Program-made: the position numbers and the translations under genes | Notes under the pieces: generated by a model | Seen by the model: only the letters and a program-made list of their open reading frames with translations | Told to the model about the DNA's origin: nothing | Databases searched by the model: none | Part shown: piece by piece, positions 1 through 4,814 of the stretch | Position numbering within the stretch: position 1 is the stretch's first letter | Layout: every line of letters begins with the position of its first letter | Assembly: GCA_936931335.1 (NCBI GenBank) | Contig: CAKZIH010000277.1 | Coordinates: 1 to 13,484, forward strand | DNA: 13,484 nucleotides | Source: an uncultured Nostocoides sp. | GTDB lineage: Bacteria; Actinomycetota; Actinomycetes; Actinomycetales; Dermatophilaceae | Reading direction: 5' to 3'

Positions 1-280
1 ACTGCCACTGCCCCCCGTGGTACTCCCGCCAGCGCGGATCCACCTCGGGCTCCAGCCCCGCCGCGTCCCCGACCGCCTGCGCCGTCACCAGCGCCCGCTG
101 CAGGTCCGAGCAGACCAACCGCACCGGCCGGTATGCCGCCAGCGCCGCCCCGGCGGCGTGCGCCTGGGCCCGACCGGTGTCGGTCAGTTCGACGTCCAGG
201 TGCCCCTGCCATACCCCGTCCACATTGGACTGGGTCTGGCCATGCCGCAGCAGCACCAGGCGCCGCGGGCCGGCGCTCAT
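1..280 (-). CDS. Histidine phosphatase family protein, GpgP-like (3' end cut off by the window)
   Basis: The visible 93 residues are the N-terminal half of a phosphoglycerate-mutase-like (histidine phosphatase) enzyme. The phosphohistidine motif LLRHGQT is at residues 10-16, followed by the usual N-x-x-x-x-x-W-Q-G segment, and the second conserved arginine lies in SDLQRA. The family hydrolyses phosphate esters through a phospho-His intermediate. The ATG at 280 overlaps the rsfS stop (ATGA), so the two are translationally coupled. In Mycobacterium tuberculosis the same slot after nadD-rsfS holds glucosyl-3-phosphoglycerate phosphatase (GpgP), so that role is the best guess, but many broad-specificity phosphatases look alike. 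The C-terminal half, with the second catalytic His, lies outside the window. Family assignment is sure; substrate is not. Confidence 0.9.
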   Translation of the reverse strand, partial: MSAGPRRLVLLRHGQTQSNVDGVWQGHLDVELTDTGRAQAHAAGAALAAYRPVRLVCSDLQRALVTAQAVGDAAGLEPEVDPRWREYHGGQWQ

Positions 281-789
281 TCGGCCGCGGGGGCGGCGGC
301 GCCGGCAGTCTGTTCGCGACCGCCCCGCTCACCCTCCCCCGGCTGGCCCTCACCCAGCTCGCCAGCCTGCTCGCCGCCGCTCTGATCGCGACCACCCTGG
401 GCACTACCACCCAGCGCAGCCTGCTCGCTCCCGGTCACCCCGAGATCAAGCACCGGGCAGTCCCGCCAGAGCCGCTCCAGGTCATAGAAGTGATGCTCGT
501 CCTCGTGGAAGACGTGCACCACGATGTCGCCGAAGTCCAGCAGCACCCAGCGGCCCTCGCGGCCCCCTTCGGTGCGCTTCACCTTCGCGCCGGCGAGCCG
601 GACGCGCTCCTCCACCTCGTCGACGATCGCCGCGACCTGGCGGTCGCTGCTCGCCGAAACGATGACGAAGATGTCGGTCAGCGGCATCTGGCCGCTCACG
701 TCGAGGCCGACGATGGTGGTGGCGATCTTGTCGGCGGCCCCCTTGGCGGCGGCGCGGGCAAGTTGCTTGGCGTGGTCGGTTGCTGCCAC
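277..789 (-). CDS. rsfS: Ribosomal silencing factor RsfS
   Basis: This is a 170-residue protein of the RsfS/Iojap/DUF143 family. RsfS binds L14 on the 50S subunit and blocks subunit joining when nutrients run low. The family core spans about residues 5-115 and includes GLDVSGQMPLTDIFVI, the SASSDRQ segment, the EG-REGRWVLLDFGDIVVHVF block and the closing FYDLERLW-D. Beyond it is a tail of about 55 residues made almost wholly of G, E, Q, A and R, probably disordered. The GTG start at 789 is chosen because AGGAG sits 4 nt upstream and the longer ATG form (849) adds residues the family does not have. The gene starts 7 bp after the nadD stop, and its Shine-Dalgarno overlaps that TAG. It overlaps the next gene by ATGA. 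It sits in the nadD-rsfS-phosphatase operon. Confidence 0.95.
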   Translation of the reverse strand: MAATDHAKQLARAAAKGAADKIATTIVGLDVSGQMPLTDIFVIVSASSDRQVAAIVDEVEERVRLAGAKVKRTEGGREGRWVLLDFGDIVVHVFHEDEHHFYDLERLWRDCPVLDLGVTGSEQAALGGSAQGGRDQSGGEQAGELGEGQPGEGERGGREQTAGAAAPAAE

Positions 790-796
790 GTCTCTC

Positions 797-1462
797 CTAG
801 GTAGAACTGGGCTCCGCGACGCGCTGGGGCGCCGCGGCATAGAGGTCATGCTTATTGATGTACTGGACGACGCCGTCGGGCACGAGGTACCACACGGGTT
901 CCCCGCGCCGCACCCGCTCGCGGCAGTCGGTCGAGGAGATCGCCATCGCTGGCACCTCCTGCAGATGCACCCGCTCTGCGGGTAGGCCGTCCTCGCTCAG
1001 GTCATACCCGGGCCGGGTGACCCCGACGAATTGCGCGAGCTCGAAGAGTTCGTCGGCGTCCTTCCAGGACAGGATCTGCGCCAGGGCGTCGGCCCCGGTG
1101 ATGAAGAACAGGTCATACTCGGGCCGCTGCGCGTGCAGGTCACGCAGCGTGTCAATGGTGTATGTCGCCCCCGGCCGCTCGATATCGGCCCGGCTCACCG
1201 TGAACCGCGGATTGGACGCGGTGGCGACCACGGTCATCAGGTAGCGGTGCTCCGCCGGGGCGACCTCGCGCCCATCCTTCTGCCACGGCCGCCCGGTGGG
1301 GACGAAGACCACCTCGTCGAGATGAAAGAGTGCCGCCACTTCACTGGCGGCGACCAGGTGCCCGTGATGGATGGGGTCGAAGGTGCCACCCATGATCCCC
1401 AGGCGGGGCCGACCGCTAGCCGAGCGCGCCGCGCCGGTGGACGCGTCGATGGCGGTGTTCAG
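797..1462 (-). CDS. nadD: Nicotinate-nucleotide adenylyltransferase NadD
   Basis: NadD joins ATP and nicotinate mononucleotide to make deamido-NAD, a step needed for NAD synthesis. The nucleotidyltransferase signature G-T-F-D-P-I-H-H-G-H is at residues 26-35 (from the CTG start), and the C-terminal ISSTDCRER holds the ISSTxIR-type motif; WYLVPDGVVQYI near the end is typical. Start choice is unusual. The first in-frame ATG (1393) falls inside the first beta strand (RLGIMGGTFDP) and would remove its first residues. No ATG, GTG or TTG lies between it and the upstream stop. A CTG at 1462 overlaps the TGA of the upstream gene as CTGA and has GGAG 5 nt before it, so I take it as the start. If the ATG is used, the protein is 198 instead of 221 residues. 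Identity is secure; the start is tentative. Confidence 0.93.
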   Translation of the reverse strand: MNTAIDASTGAARSASGRPRLGIMGGTFDPIHHGHLVAASEVAALFHLDEVVFVPTGRPWQKDGREVAPAEHRYLMTVVATASNPRFTVSRADIERPGATYTIDTLRDLHAQRPEYDLFFITGADALAQILSWKDADELFELAQFVGVTRPGYDLSEDGLPAERVHLQEVPAMAISSTDCRERVRRGEPVWYLVPDGVVQYINKHDLYAAAPQRVAEPSST

Positions 1463-1713
1463 GCTCGCTCCGCCTGATCCACGTGCTCGGTGTGCTCCGC
1501 AGGCCCGCCGTGCGCCCCGTGCGCGGCACCCCCGAGCTTGGCGGCGGTGCCGCGGAACGCCCAGGTGATCGCCAGCAGCAGCAGGAAGATGGCCATCGCG
1601 ATGATCGGGAACATGTAAACCGGCATGGGCAGATGGCGCTCCACCGCACCCTCGGTGTGCTCGGCTCCCTCGCCGGCCCACAGAACCGCCGGCACCATCA
1701 CGCTCGTCAGCAT
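1459..1713 (-). CDS. Small single-pass membrane protein of the nadD operon, unknown function
   Basis: This 84-residue protein begins with a short polar N-terminus and has one strong transmembrane segment at about residues 30-53 (MPVYMFPIIAMAIFLLLLAI onward, ending TWAFRG). A His/Gly/Ala/Glu-rich tail follows. I recall similar small proteins directly before nadD in other actinobacteria but know no function for them. The ATG at 1713 has an AAGG 7 nt upstream, and a TANNNT box ends 6 nt before it, so it may also be read from a leaderless transcript. Its TGA overlaps the proposed CTG start of nadD, suggesting translational coupling. It is the first gene of the operon leading into nadD, rsfS and the phosphatase. 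It is real by context, codon use and hydropathy, not by a recognised domain. Confidence 0.75.
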   Translation of the reverse strand: MLTSVMVPAVLWAGEGAEHTEGAVERHLPMPVYMFPIIAMAIFLLLLAITWAFRGTAAKLGGAAHGAHGGPAEHTEHVDQAERA

Positions 1714-1719
1714 GCAGAC

Positions 1720-1725
1720 ACCTTA
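1720..1725 (-). promoter_or_regulatory. -10 box (TAAGGT) of the small membrane protein-nadD-rsfS operon
   Basis: On the minus strand, TAAGGT fits the actinobacterial TANNNT -10 pattern and ends 6 nt before the ATG at 1713. That spacing is typical of leaderless transcripts. No convincing -35 is visible. The AAGG inside the box could instead serve as a Shine-Dalgarno. Confidence 0.45.
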
Positions 1726-1770
1726 TCGCGGGCGCGTCACGCCGATCGGCGCGCGTGTCGTCCACCAATC

Positions 1771-1824
1771 TTGCCCACAGGCCTGTGCGTGACACCCTGG
1801 CTAAGGCAGCCGCCCTGTGGACAG
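1771..1824. promoter_or_regulatory. Pair of DnaA-box-like 9-mers in opposite orientation
   Basis: TTGCCCACA (1771-1779, plus strand) and CTGTCCACA (minus strand of 1816-1824) each differ from the actinobacterial DnaA box TTGTCCACA at one position. They lie 36 bp apart in the divergent intergenic region, upstream of the promoter-like TTGCGA/TTAAAT. Single 9-mers one mismatch from consensus do arise by chance, so this is only a candidate DnaA-responsive control site. No AT-rich unwinding element is present, so it is not an origin. Confidence 0.25.
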
Positions 1825-1842
1825 CCCGCCGGGCCTTGCACT

Positions 1843-1876
1843 GCTCGTTGCGAGCGGCCGGGGCGGGGGCTTAAAT
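1843..1876 (+). promoter_or_regulatory. Promoter-like TTGCGA-17-TTAAAT with an overlapping palindrome
   Basis: TTGCGA (1848-1853) and TTAAAT (1871-1876) are separated by exactly 17 bp and each match four of six consensus positions. TTAAAT is the most AT-rich patch in this GC-rich intergenic region. Transcription would start near 1883, immediately before the first hairpin at 1885. The palindrome GCTCG-TTG-CGAGC (1843-1855) covers the -35 element and could be an operator. The call is by pattern only. Confidence 0.4.
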
Positions 1877-1882
1877 GGACGC

Positions 1883-2130
1883 TTCGGCGCGGTCGGGTTC
1901 CCGGTCGCGCCGAGGAGCAGGAGATAACGAGGGCGGCCGGTTCACCGGCCCTGGGGCCGGCAACGGTCTACAGCCCGTGTGGCGACGGCACGGGGGCACC
2001 ACGAGACTTCTGCGCCGGTGTCAGTGCACCACCGCCCTGCCGCGATGGTGGCCGGCGTCGCCTGGCTGCCGATCCGCGGATCGGTACTGGCAGGCCCGGC
2101 CCCCGATCCTCATACGTCGGGGGCCGGGAC
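1883..2130 (+). ncRNA. Candidate structured RNA or long structured leader of the glycosyltransferase gene
   Basis: Six inverted repeats follow one another. (1) 1885-1912: CGGCGCG/CGCGCCG, extended by two wobble pairs and CGGG/CCCG. (2) 1935-1950: GGCCGG-TTCA-CCGGCC. (3) 1974-1994: CCCGTG/CACGGG. (4) 2013-2057: CGCCGG/CCGGCG, enclosing CCACC/GGTGG stacked on the 3' side. (5) 2069-2084: perfect 16-bp palindrome CCGATCCGCGGATCGG. (6) 2095-2128: 12-bp perfect stem CCCGGCCCCCGA/TCGGGGGCCGGG with a 10-nt loop. A promoter-like sequence sits just upstream and the glycosyltransferase starts 103 nt downstream. I compared it from memory with cobalamin, SAM, FMN, TPP, glycine, guanidine, c-di-AMP, SAH and T-box elements, RNase P RNA and tmRNA, and found no match. 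GC-rich DNA folds easily, so covariation is needed. Strand could also be minus, since hairpins are symmetric. Confidence 0.35.
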
Positions 2131-2218
2131 CTCCCAGCCTTGCCCAAGGATTGCTCGCCTGGCATCGCCCGCCCAGCCGGTATGCCGTGTGCCCACCCCC
2201 GCGCGCCCACCGGCTTCG

Positions 2219-2224
2219 TAGACT
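2219..2224 (+). promoter_or_regulatory. -10 box (TAGACT) for a possible leaderless glycosyltransferase mRNA
   Basis: TAGACT fits TANNNT and ends 8 nt before the ATG at 2233. There is no Shine-Dalgarno before that ATG, which together suggest a leaderless transcript. No clear -35 element is seen 16-18 bp upstream. This is an alternative or addition to the upstream promoter-like site at 1848-1876. Confidence 0.45.
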
Positions 2225-2232
2225 CCCCTGCC

Positions 2233-3195
2233 ATGTCCCACCCCCAACTGAGCATCGTCGTGCCGATGTTCGACGAGGAGGAGGTCCTGCCCCAGTTCGC
2301 CGCCCGGCTGCGCCCAGTGCTGGACGGGCTGACGGGTGCCGACGGGCAGGCCACGCCATATGAGGTGGTGGCCGTGGACGACGGAAGCGGCGACGGCACT
2401 CCCATCGGACTGCAGCGCCTGCGCCGGGAGTGGCCGCAACTGCGGGTGATCCGCCTGCGCACCAACGCCGGCCACCAGGCCGCGATCAGCGCGGGCTTGG
2501 CCCGGGCCACCGGAGACTATGTGGTGACCATCGACGCCGACCTGCAGGATCCCCCGGAGACCATCGCCGAGATGCTGCATACGGCCACGGCGCACCAGGT
2601 CGACGTGGTCTATGGCGTGCGCGCCGACCGCTCCAGCGACACCGCCTTCAAGCGAGGCAGCGCGCGGCTGTTCTACCGCTCGATGGACCGGCTCGCCGAC
2701 ACCGGAGCCCCGGCGGATGCGGGCGACTTCCGGCTGATGTCGCGCGCCACCGTGGACGCGATCAACGCCCTGCCCGAATACGGCCGTGTGCTGCGTTTCG
2801 TCGTCCCCGCCCTGGGGTTCCCGTCCGCCTCGGTCACCTATCGGCGCGAGGAGCGGGCGGCCGGGCGCTCGAAGTACCCCTTCGCCAAGATGCTGCGGCT
2901 GTCGGTGGACTCGGTAACCGCTTTTTCGTTGGCGCCCTTACGGTTTGCCACCTACCTGGGGCTCTTTGGCGGGCTGGCTGCGCTCGCCCTGCTCGTCTAT
3001 GCCCTGGTCGCGCGGGCCACCGGCCAAGTGGTCGCTGGGTGGACCTCGACGGTGGTCATCGTGTCCGCCGTGGGCGCGGTGCAACTGCTCGCCCTGGGCA
3101 TCCTCGGCGAATATGTCGGGCGCCTGTATGCCGCGGTGCAGGCCCGGCCGTCCTATCACGTCGCCTACGACTCGGCGGAGCAGTCGCATGAGTGA
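2233..3195 (+). CDS. Membrane-anchored GT2 glycosyltransferase, GtrB/DPM1-like (polyprenyl-phosphate sugar transferase)
   Basis: This 320-residue protein has the GT-A fold of family 2: SIVVPMFDEEE at residues 7-17, DDGSGDGT at 49-56, NAGHQAAISAGLA at 78-90, and the metal-binding DADLQDPPE at 101-109. The R-x-x-R-x-x-G-x-S-K-Y region (205-215) is typical of the GtrB/ArnC/DPM group. Two transmembrane helices follow, at about 237-261 and 268-292, as in GtrB. Such enzymes move glucose, mannose or aminoarabinose from a nucleotide sugar to undecaprenyl/decaprenyl phosphate at the inner face of the membrane, for later use in glycosylation of wall polymers, lipids or proteins. The exact sugar cannot be read from sequence. 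The ATG at 2233 is chosen because the family core begins 6 residues later; there is no ribosome binding site, which suits a leaderless start. It overlaps the next gene by 8 bp. Confidence 0.9.
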   Translation: MSHPQLSIVVPMFDEEEVLPQFAARLRPVLDGLTGADGQATPYEVVAVDDGSGDGTPIGLQRLRREWPQLRVIRLRTNAGHQAAISAGLARATGDYVVTIDADLQDPPETIAEMLHTATAHQVDVVYGVRADRSSDTAFKRGSARLFYRSMDRLADTGAPADAGDFRLMSRATVDAINALPEYGRVLRFVVPALGFPSASVTYRREERAAGRSKYPFAKMLRLSVDSVTAFSLAPLRFATYLGLFGGLAALALLVYALVARATGQVVAGWTSTVVIVSAVGAVQLLALGILGEYVGRLYAAVQARPSYHVAYDSAEQSHE

Positions 3196-4015
3196 CAGCC
3201 GCGTGAGTGAGGACGGCCCGCGCCTGGAGCGCGACCAGCACGGCGGGGTTACCTTGTGGGTCGACGATTTCCCCCAGTCGTATGTCGATCCCGCCGACCC
3301 CGGCCTGCTCGCCTTCGAATACCTCGCGCACCTCGGCACGATCACCGACGCCCTGGCCCCGGCCGGCGAGCGCCTGCGAGTCACCCATATCGGCGGCGGC
3401 GCCCTCACCCTGCCCCGGTATGTCGAGTACACCCGCCCCGGCTCGCCCCAGATCGTCCTGGAGCCGACCGAGTCGGTCACCGAGTTGGTACGCCGCGAAC
3501 TGCCGCTGCCGCGCGGGCATCGGATCCGGGTGCGCCCGGTGGACGGGCGCCGCGGGCTGGCCGAGATCGCTACGGCCAGTGCGGATTTCGTGGTGCTGGA
3601 CGCCTTCGCCGAGGGCAGCGTGCCGGCGGAACTGACCAGCGCCGAGGCGGTCGGTGAACTGCGGCGCGTGCTGGTCACCGGGGGCGCCGCCGCGCTCAAC
3701 CTGCCCGACGATCCCGCGCGCCGCTATCTCACTCGGGTGCTGGCCACCCTGGCCGGAGCCTTCGCGGAACTGGCGATCATTGCCACCCACGATGTGCTCA
3801 AGGGCCGGCGCTTCGGCAACTACGTGGTGCTCGCCGGGGACTCGCTGCCCACCGCCGAGCTCGCCGCCGGAGTCGCCCGCTCCCCCTTCCCCAGCGGCGT
3901 ATGGGGTCCACCCCGCTGCCGCCTGCTGGCCGCCTCGGCCAGCCCGCTGACCGACACCGACCCGCTCGCCTCCCCCGCACCCCCGGAAGCCCGCGGGTGG
4001 CGGGTGCGCGGCTAA
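3188..4015 (+). CDS. Spermidine-synthase-like protein, probably without aminopropyltransferase activity
   Basis: This 275-residue protein has a spermidine-synthase/SAM-methyltransferase-type Rossmann domain: a nucleotide-loop motif HIGGGALTLPRY (67-78), an acidic residue after the second strand (LEP, 91-93), and VVLDAFAEGSVPAEL (135-149) in place of the usual D-S-S-D-P-x-G-P active-site loop. The catalytic Asp pair of true aminopropyltransferases is not present, so polyamine synthesis is unlikely. Actinobacteria have many such SpeE-like proteins of unknown role. No membrane segment was seen. The ATG at 3188 overlaps the glycosyltransferase stop by 8 bp with GGAG 7 nt before it, so the two are translated together and probably act in one pathway. 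A GTG at 3203 is an alternative start. The C-terminal 40 residues are Pro/Ala/Ser-rich. Confidence 0.82.
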   Translation: MSDSRVSEDGPRLERDQHGGVTLWVDDFPQSYVDPADPGLLAFEYLAHLGTITDALAPAGERLRVTHIGGGALTLPRYVEYTRPGSPQIVLEPTESVTELVRRELPLPRGHRIRVRPVDGRRGLAEIATASADFVVLDAFAEGSVPAELTSAEAVGELRRVLVTGGAAALNLPDDPARRYLTRVLATLAGAFAELAIIATHDVLKGRRFGNYVVLAGDSLPTAELAAGVARSPFPSGVWGPPRCRLLAASASPLTDTDPLASPAPPEARGWRVRG

Positions 4016-4023
4016 CGCAGCCG

Positions 4024-4135
4024 GAACTCAGCCCGGTCGGAATTCACACGGGCCGGGCCCGGGCGCGCCGGGTTCAGACCGGCCAAAACTCAGACCGGCT
4101 GAGACTCAGACCGGCTGAGACTCAAACCGGCCGGG
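4024..4135. repeat. Degenerate 16-bp tandem repeat array between two convergent genes
   Basis: A 16-bp period runs through the gap after the SpeE-like stop. The two best units are identical: ACTCAGACCGGCTGAG at 4088-4103 and 4104-4119. Flanking units at 4072-4087, 4120-4135, 4040-4055 and 4024-4039 share TCA-ACCGG or TCAGCCCGG cores; the unit at 4056-4071 has diverged most. Each perfect unit is itself a hairpin (CTCAG-ACCGG-CTGAG). The last unit contains the stop codon of the minus-strand methyltransferase. Because 16 is not a multiple of three, the array is not a protein repeat. It may act as a two-way terminator, but that is inferred only from position and hairpins. Confidence 0.75.
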
Positions 4136-4814
4136 CGGTCGCCATCAAGGTCACCCCGGGCAGACGGCGCACCGGGAGGAGCCGCTCCACGCGCACCACC
4201 GTGTGCAGCGCGGCGTTGACCAGGCGTGGCAGGTCGGTCAGGTCGCTGCCGCTGCTGGAGCGCCGCCGCAGCTGCACCGCGGGGCGCAGCAGCACGTTCC
4301 ACGACCACAGCTCATCCAACCGGAACCCGTTGTCCTGCAAGACATCCGTCAGCGTCTCGCGGGTATAGCGGCGGACATGGTCCACGGCGACATCATGCGC
4401 GGACCACAGCTTCGGGTCGCACGGGACGGCGATCTGGAAGGTTCCCTCCGGGCGCAGCACCCGGCGCACCTCGCGCACCGCCGCGCCGTCGTCCTCGATG
4501 TGTTCCAGCACGTCATAGGCGACGACCAGGTCCAGGCTGCCGGGCGCGAGCGGCAGCGCGGTGGCGTCGGCGCGCATCACCTCGAGGCCGCGCTCACGGC
4601 ATACGGACGCACCCTCGGCGCCATACTCCAGGGCGATCGTCTGCCAGCCGGCGCGGCGCAGCACCCGGGTGTTGCCGCCGCCGGCGGCGCCGATGTCCAG
4701 GGCGCGACCGGGCGGCATACCGGCAATCGATTGGGCGAGCAGGTGACGGCGCTCGGCATACCACCAGTGGCGGTCCTCGAGCTGGGTGAGCTTGCGGACT
4801 TCCTTGTCGTGCAT
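4122..4814 (-). CDS. Class I SAM-dependent methyltransferase
   Basis: This 230-residue protein begins with the HWWY (16-19) and ERRHLL segment found in one large group of actinobacterial methyltransferases. Motif I is ALDIGAAGGGNT at 38-49, the ribose-binding acid is E63, and motifs II-III are RADATALPLAPGSLDLVVAYDVLEHIEDD-type at 81-109. The post-I DVLEH signature is characteristic of methyltransferase type 11 (ubiE/coq5-like fold). A basic stretch near residues 183-215 may contact membrane or nucleic acid. The substrate cannot be predicted. The ATG at 4814 overlaps the proA stop as TGATG, so it is translationally coupled and cotranscribed with proA. The longer form to 4850 would run into proA and lacks support. 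The 3' end lies in the 16-bp repeat array. The gene converges with the SpeE-like gene. Confidence 0.87.
   Translation of the reverse strand: MHDKEVRKLTQLEDRHWWYAERRHLLAQSIAGMPPGRALDIGAAGGGNTRVLRRAGWQTIALEYGAEGASVCRERGLEVMRADATALPLAPGSLDLVVAYDVLEHIEDDGAAVREVRRVLRPEGTFQIAVPCDPKLWSAHDVAVDHVRRYTRETLTDVLQDNGFRLDELWSWNVLLRPAVQLRRRSSSGSDLTDLPRLVNAALHTVVRVERLLPVRRLPGVTLMATARPV

Larger units (their letters stand above)
1714..2232. other. Gene-free divergent intergenic region of about 520 bp
   Basis: This stretch lies between the minus-strand nadD operon and the plus-strand glycosyltransferase. I see no protein gene: open frames exist in several frames, as expected at this GC content, but their predicted products are rich in R, P, G and S and resemble no family. 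It holds a TANNNT box for the minus operon (1720-1725), a 12-bp palindrome CACAGGCCTGTG (1776-1787), two DnaA-box-like sequences, a palindrome over a promoter-like sequence (1843-1876), a run of six hairpins (1885-2128), and a second -10-like TAGACT just before the glycosyltransferase start. From about 2130 to 2210 I see nothing notable. Confidence 0.7.

Noticed and set aside
1771..1876. Replication origin
   Set aside because: Only two imperfect DnaA boxes, no AT-rich element, and no dnaA, dnaN or rnpA-rpmH genes nearby.
1883..2130. Known riboswitch (cobalamin, SAM, glycine, guanidine) in the hairpin region
   Set aside because: Short look-alike pieces such as GGCCGGCAAC and CGCCGAGGAGC are present, but the required conserved blocks are not in order.
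1483..2232. 250-residue upstream extension of the glycosyltransferase
   Set aside because: The added sequence is Arg/Pro/Gly-rich, crosses the nadD-operon start region, and the GT2 core begins at the ATG at 2233. An ATG at 2182 is possible but has no ribosome binding site.
1875..2363. Possible 162-residue protein after the TTAAAT box
   Set aside because: Arg/Pro/Trp-rich composition, no ribosome binding site, and it runs into the glycosyltransferase in the wrong frame.
3188..4015. True spermidine synthase (speE)
   Set aside because: The catalytic Asp pair in the DSSDP-type loop is replaced by DAFAEGSVP, and no polyamine genes are nearby.
4024..4135. CRISPR array
   Set aside because: Units are contiguous 16-mers without spacers, and no cas genes are nearby.
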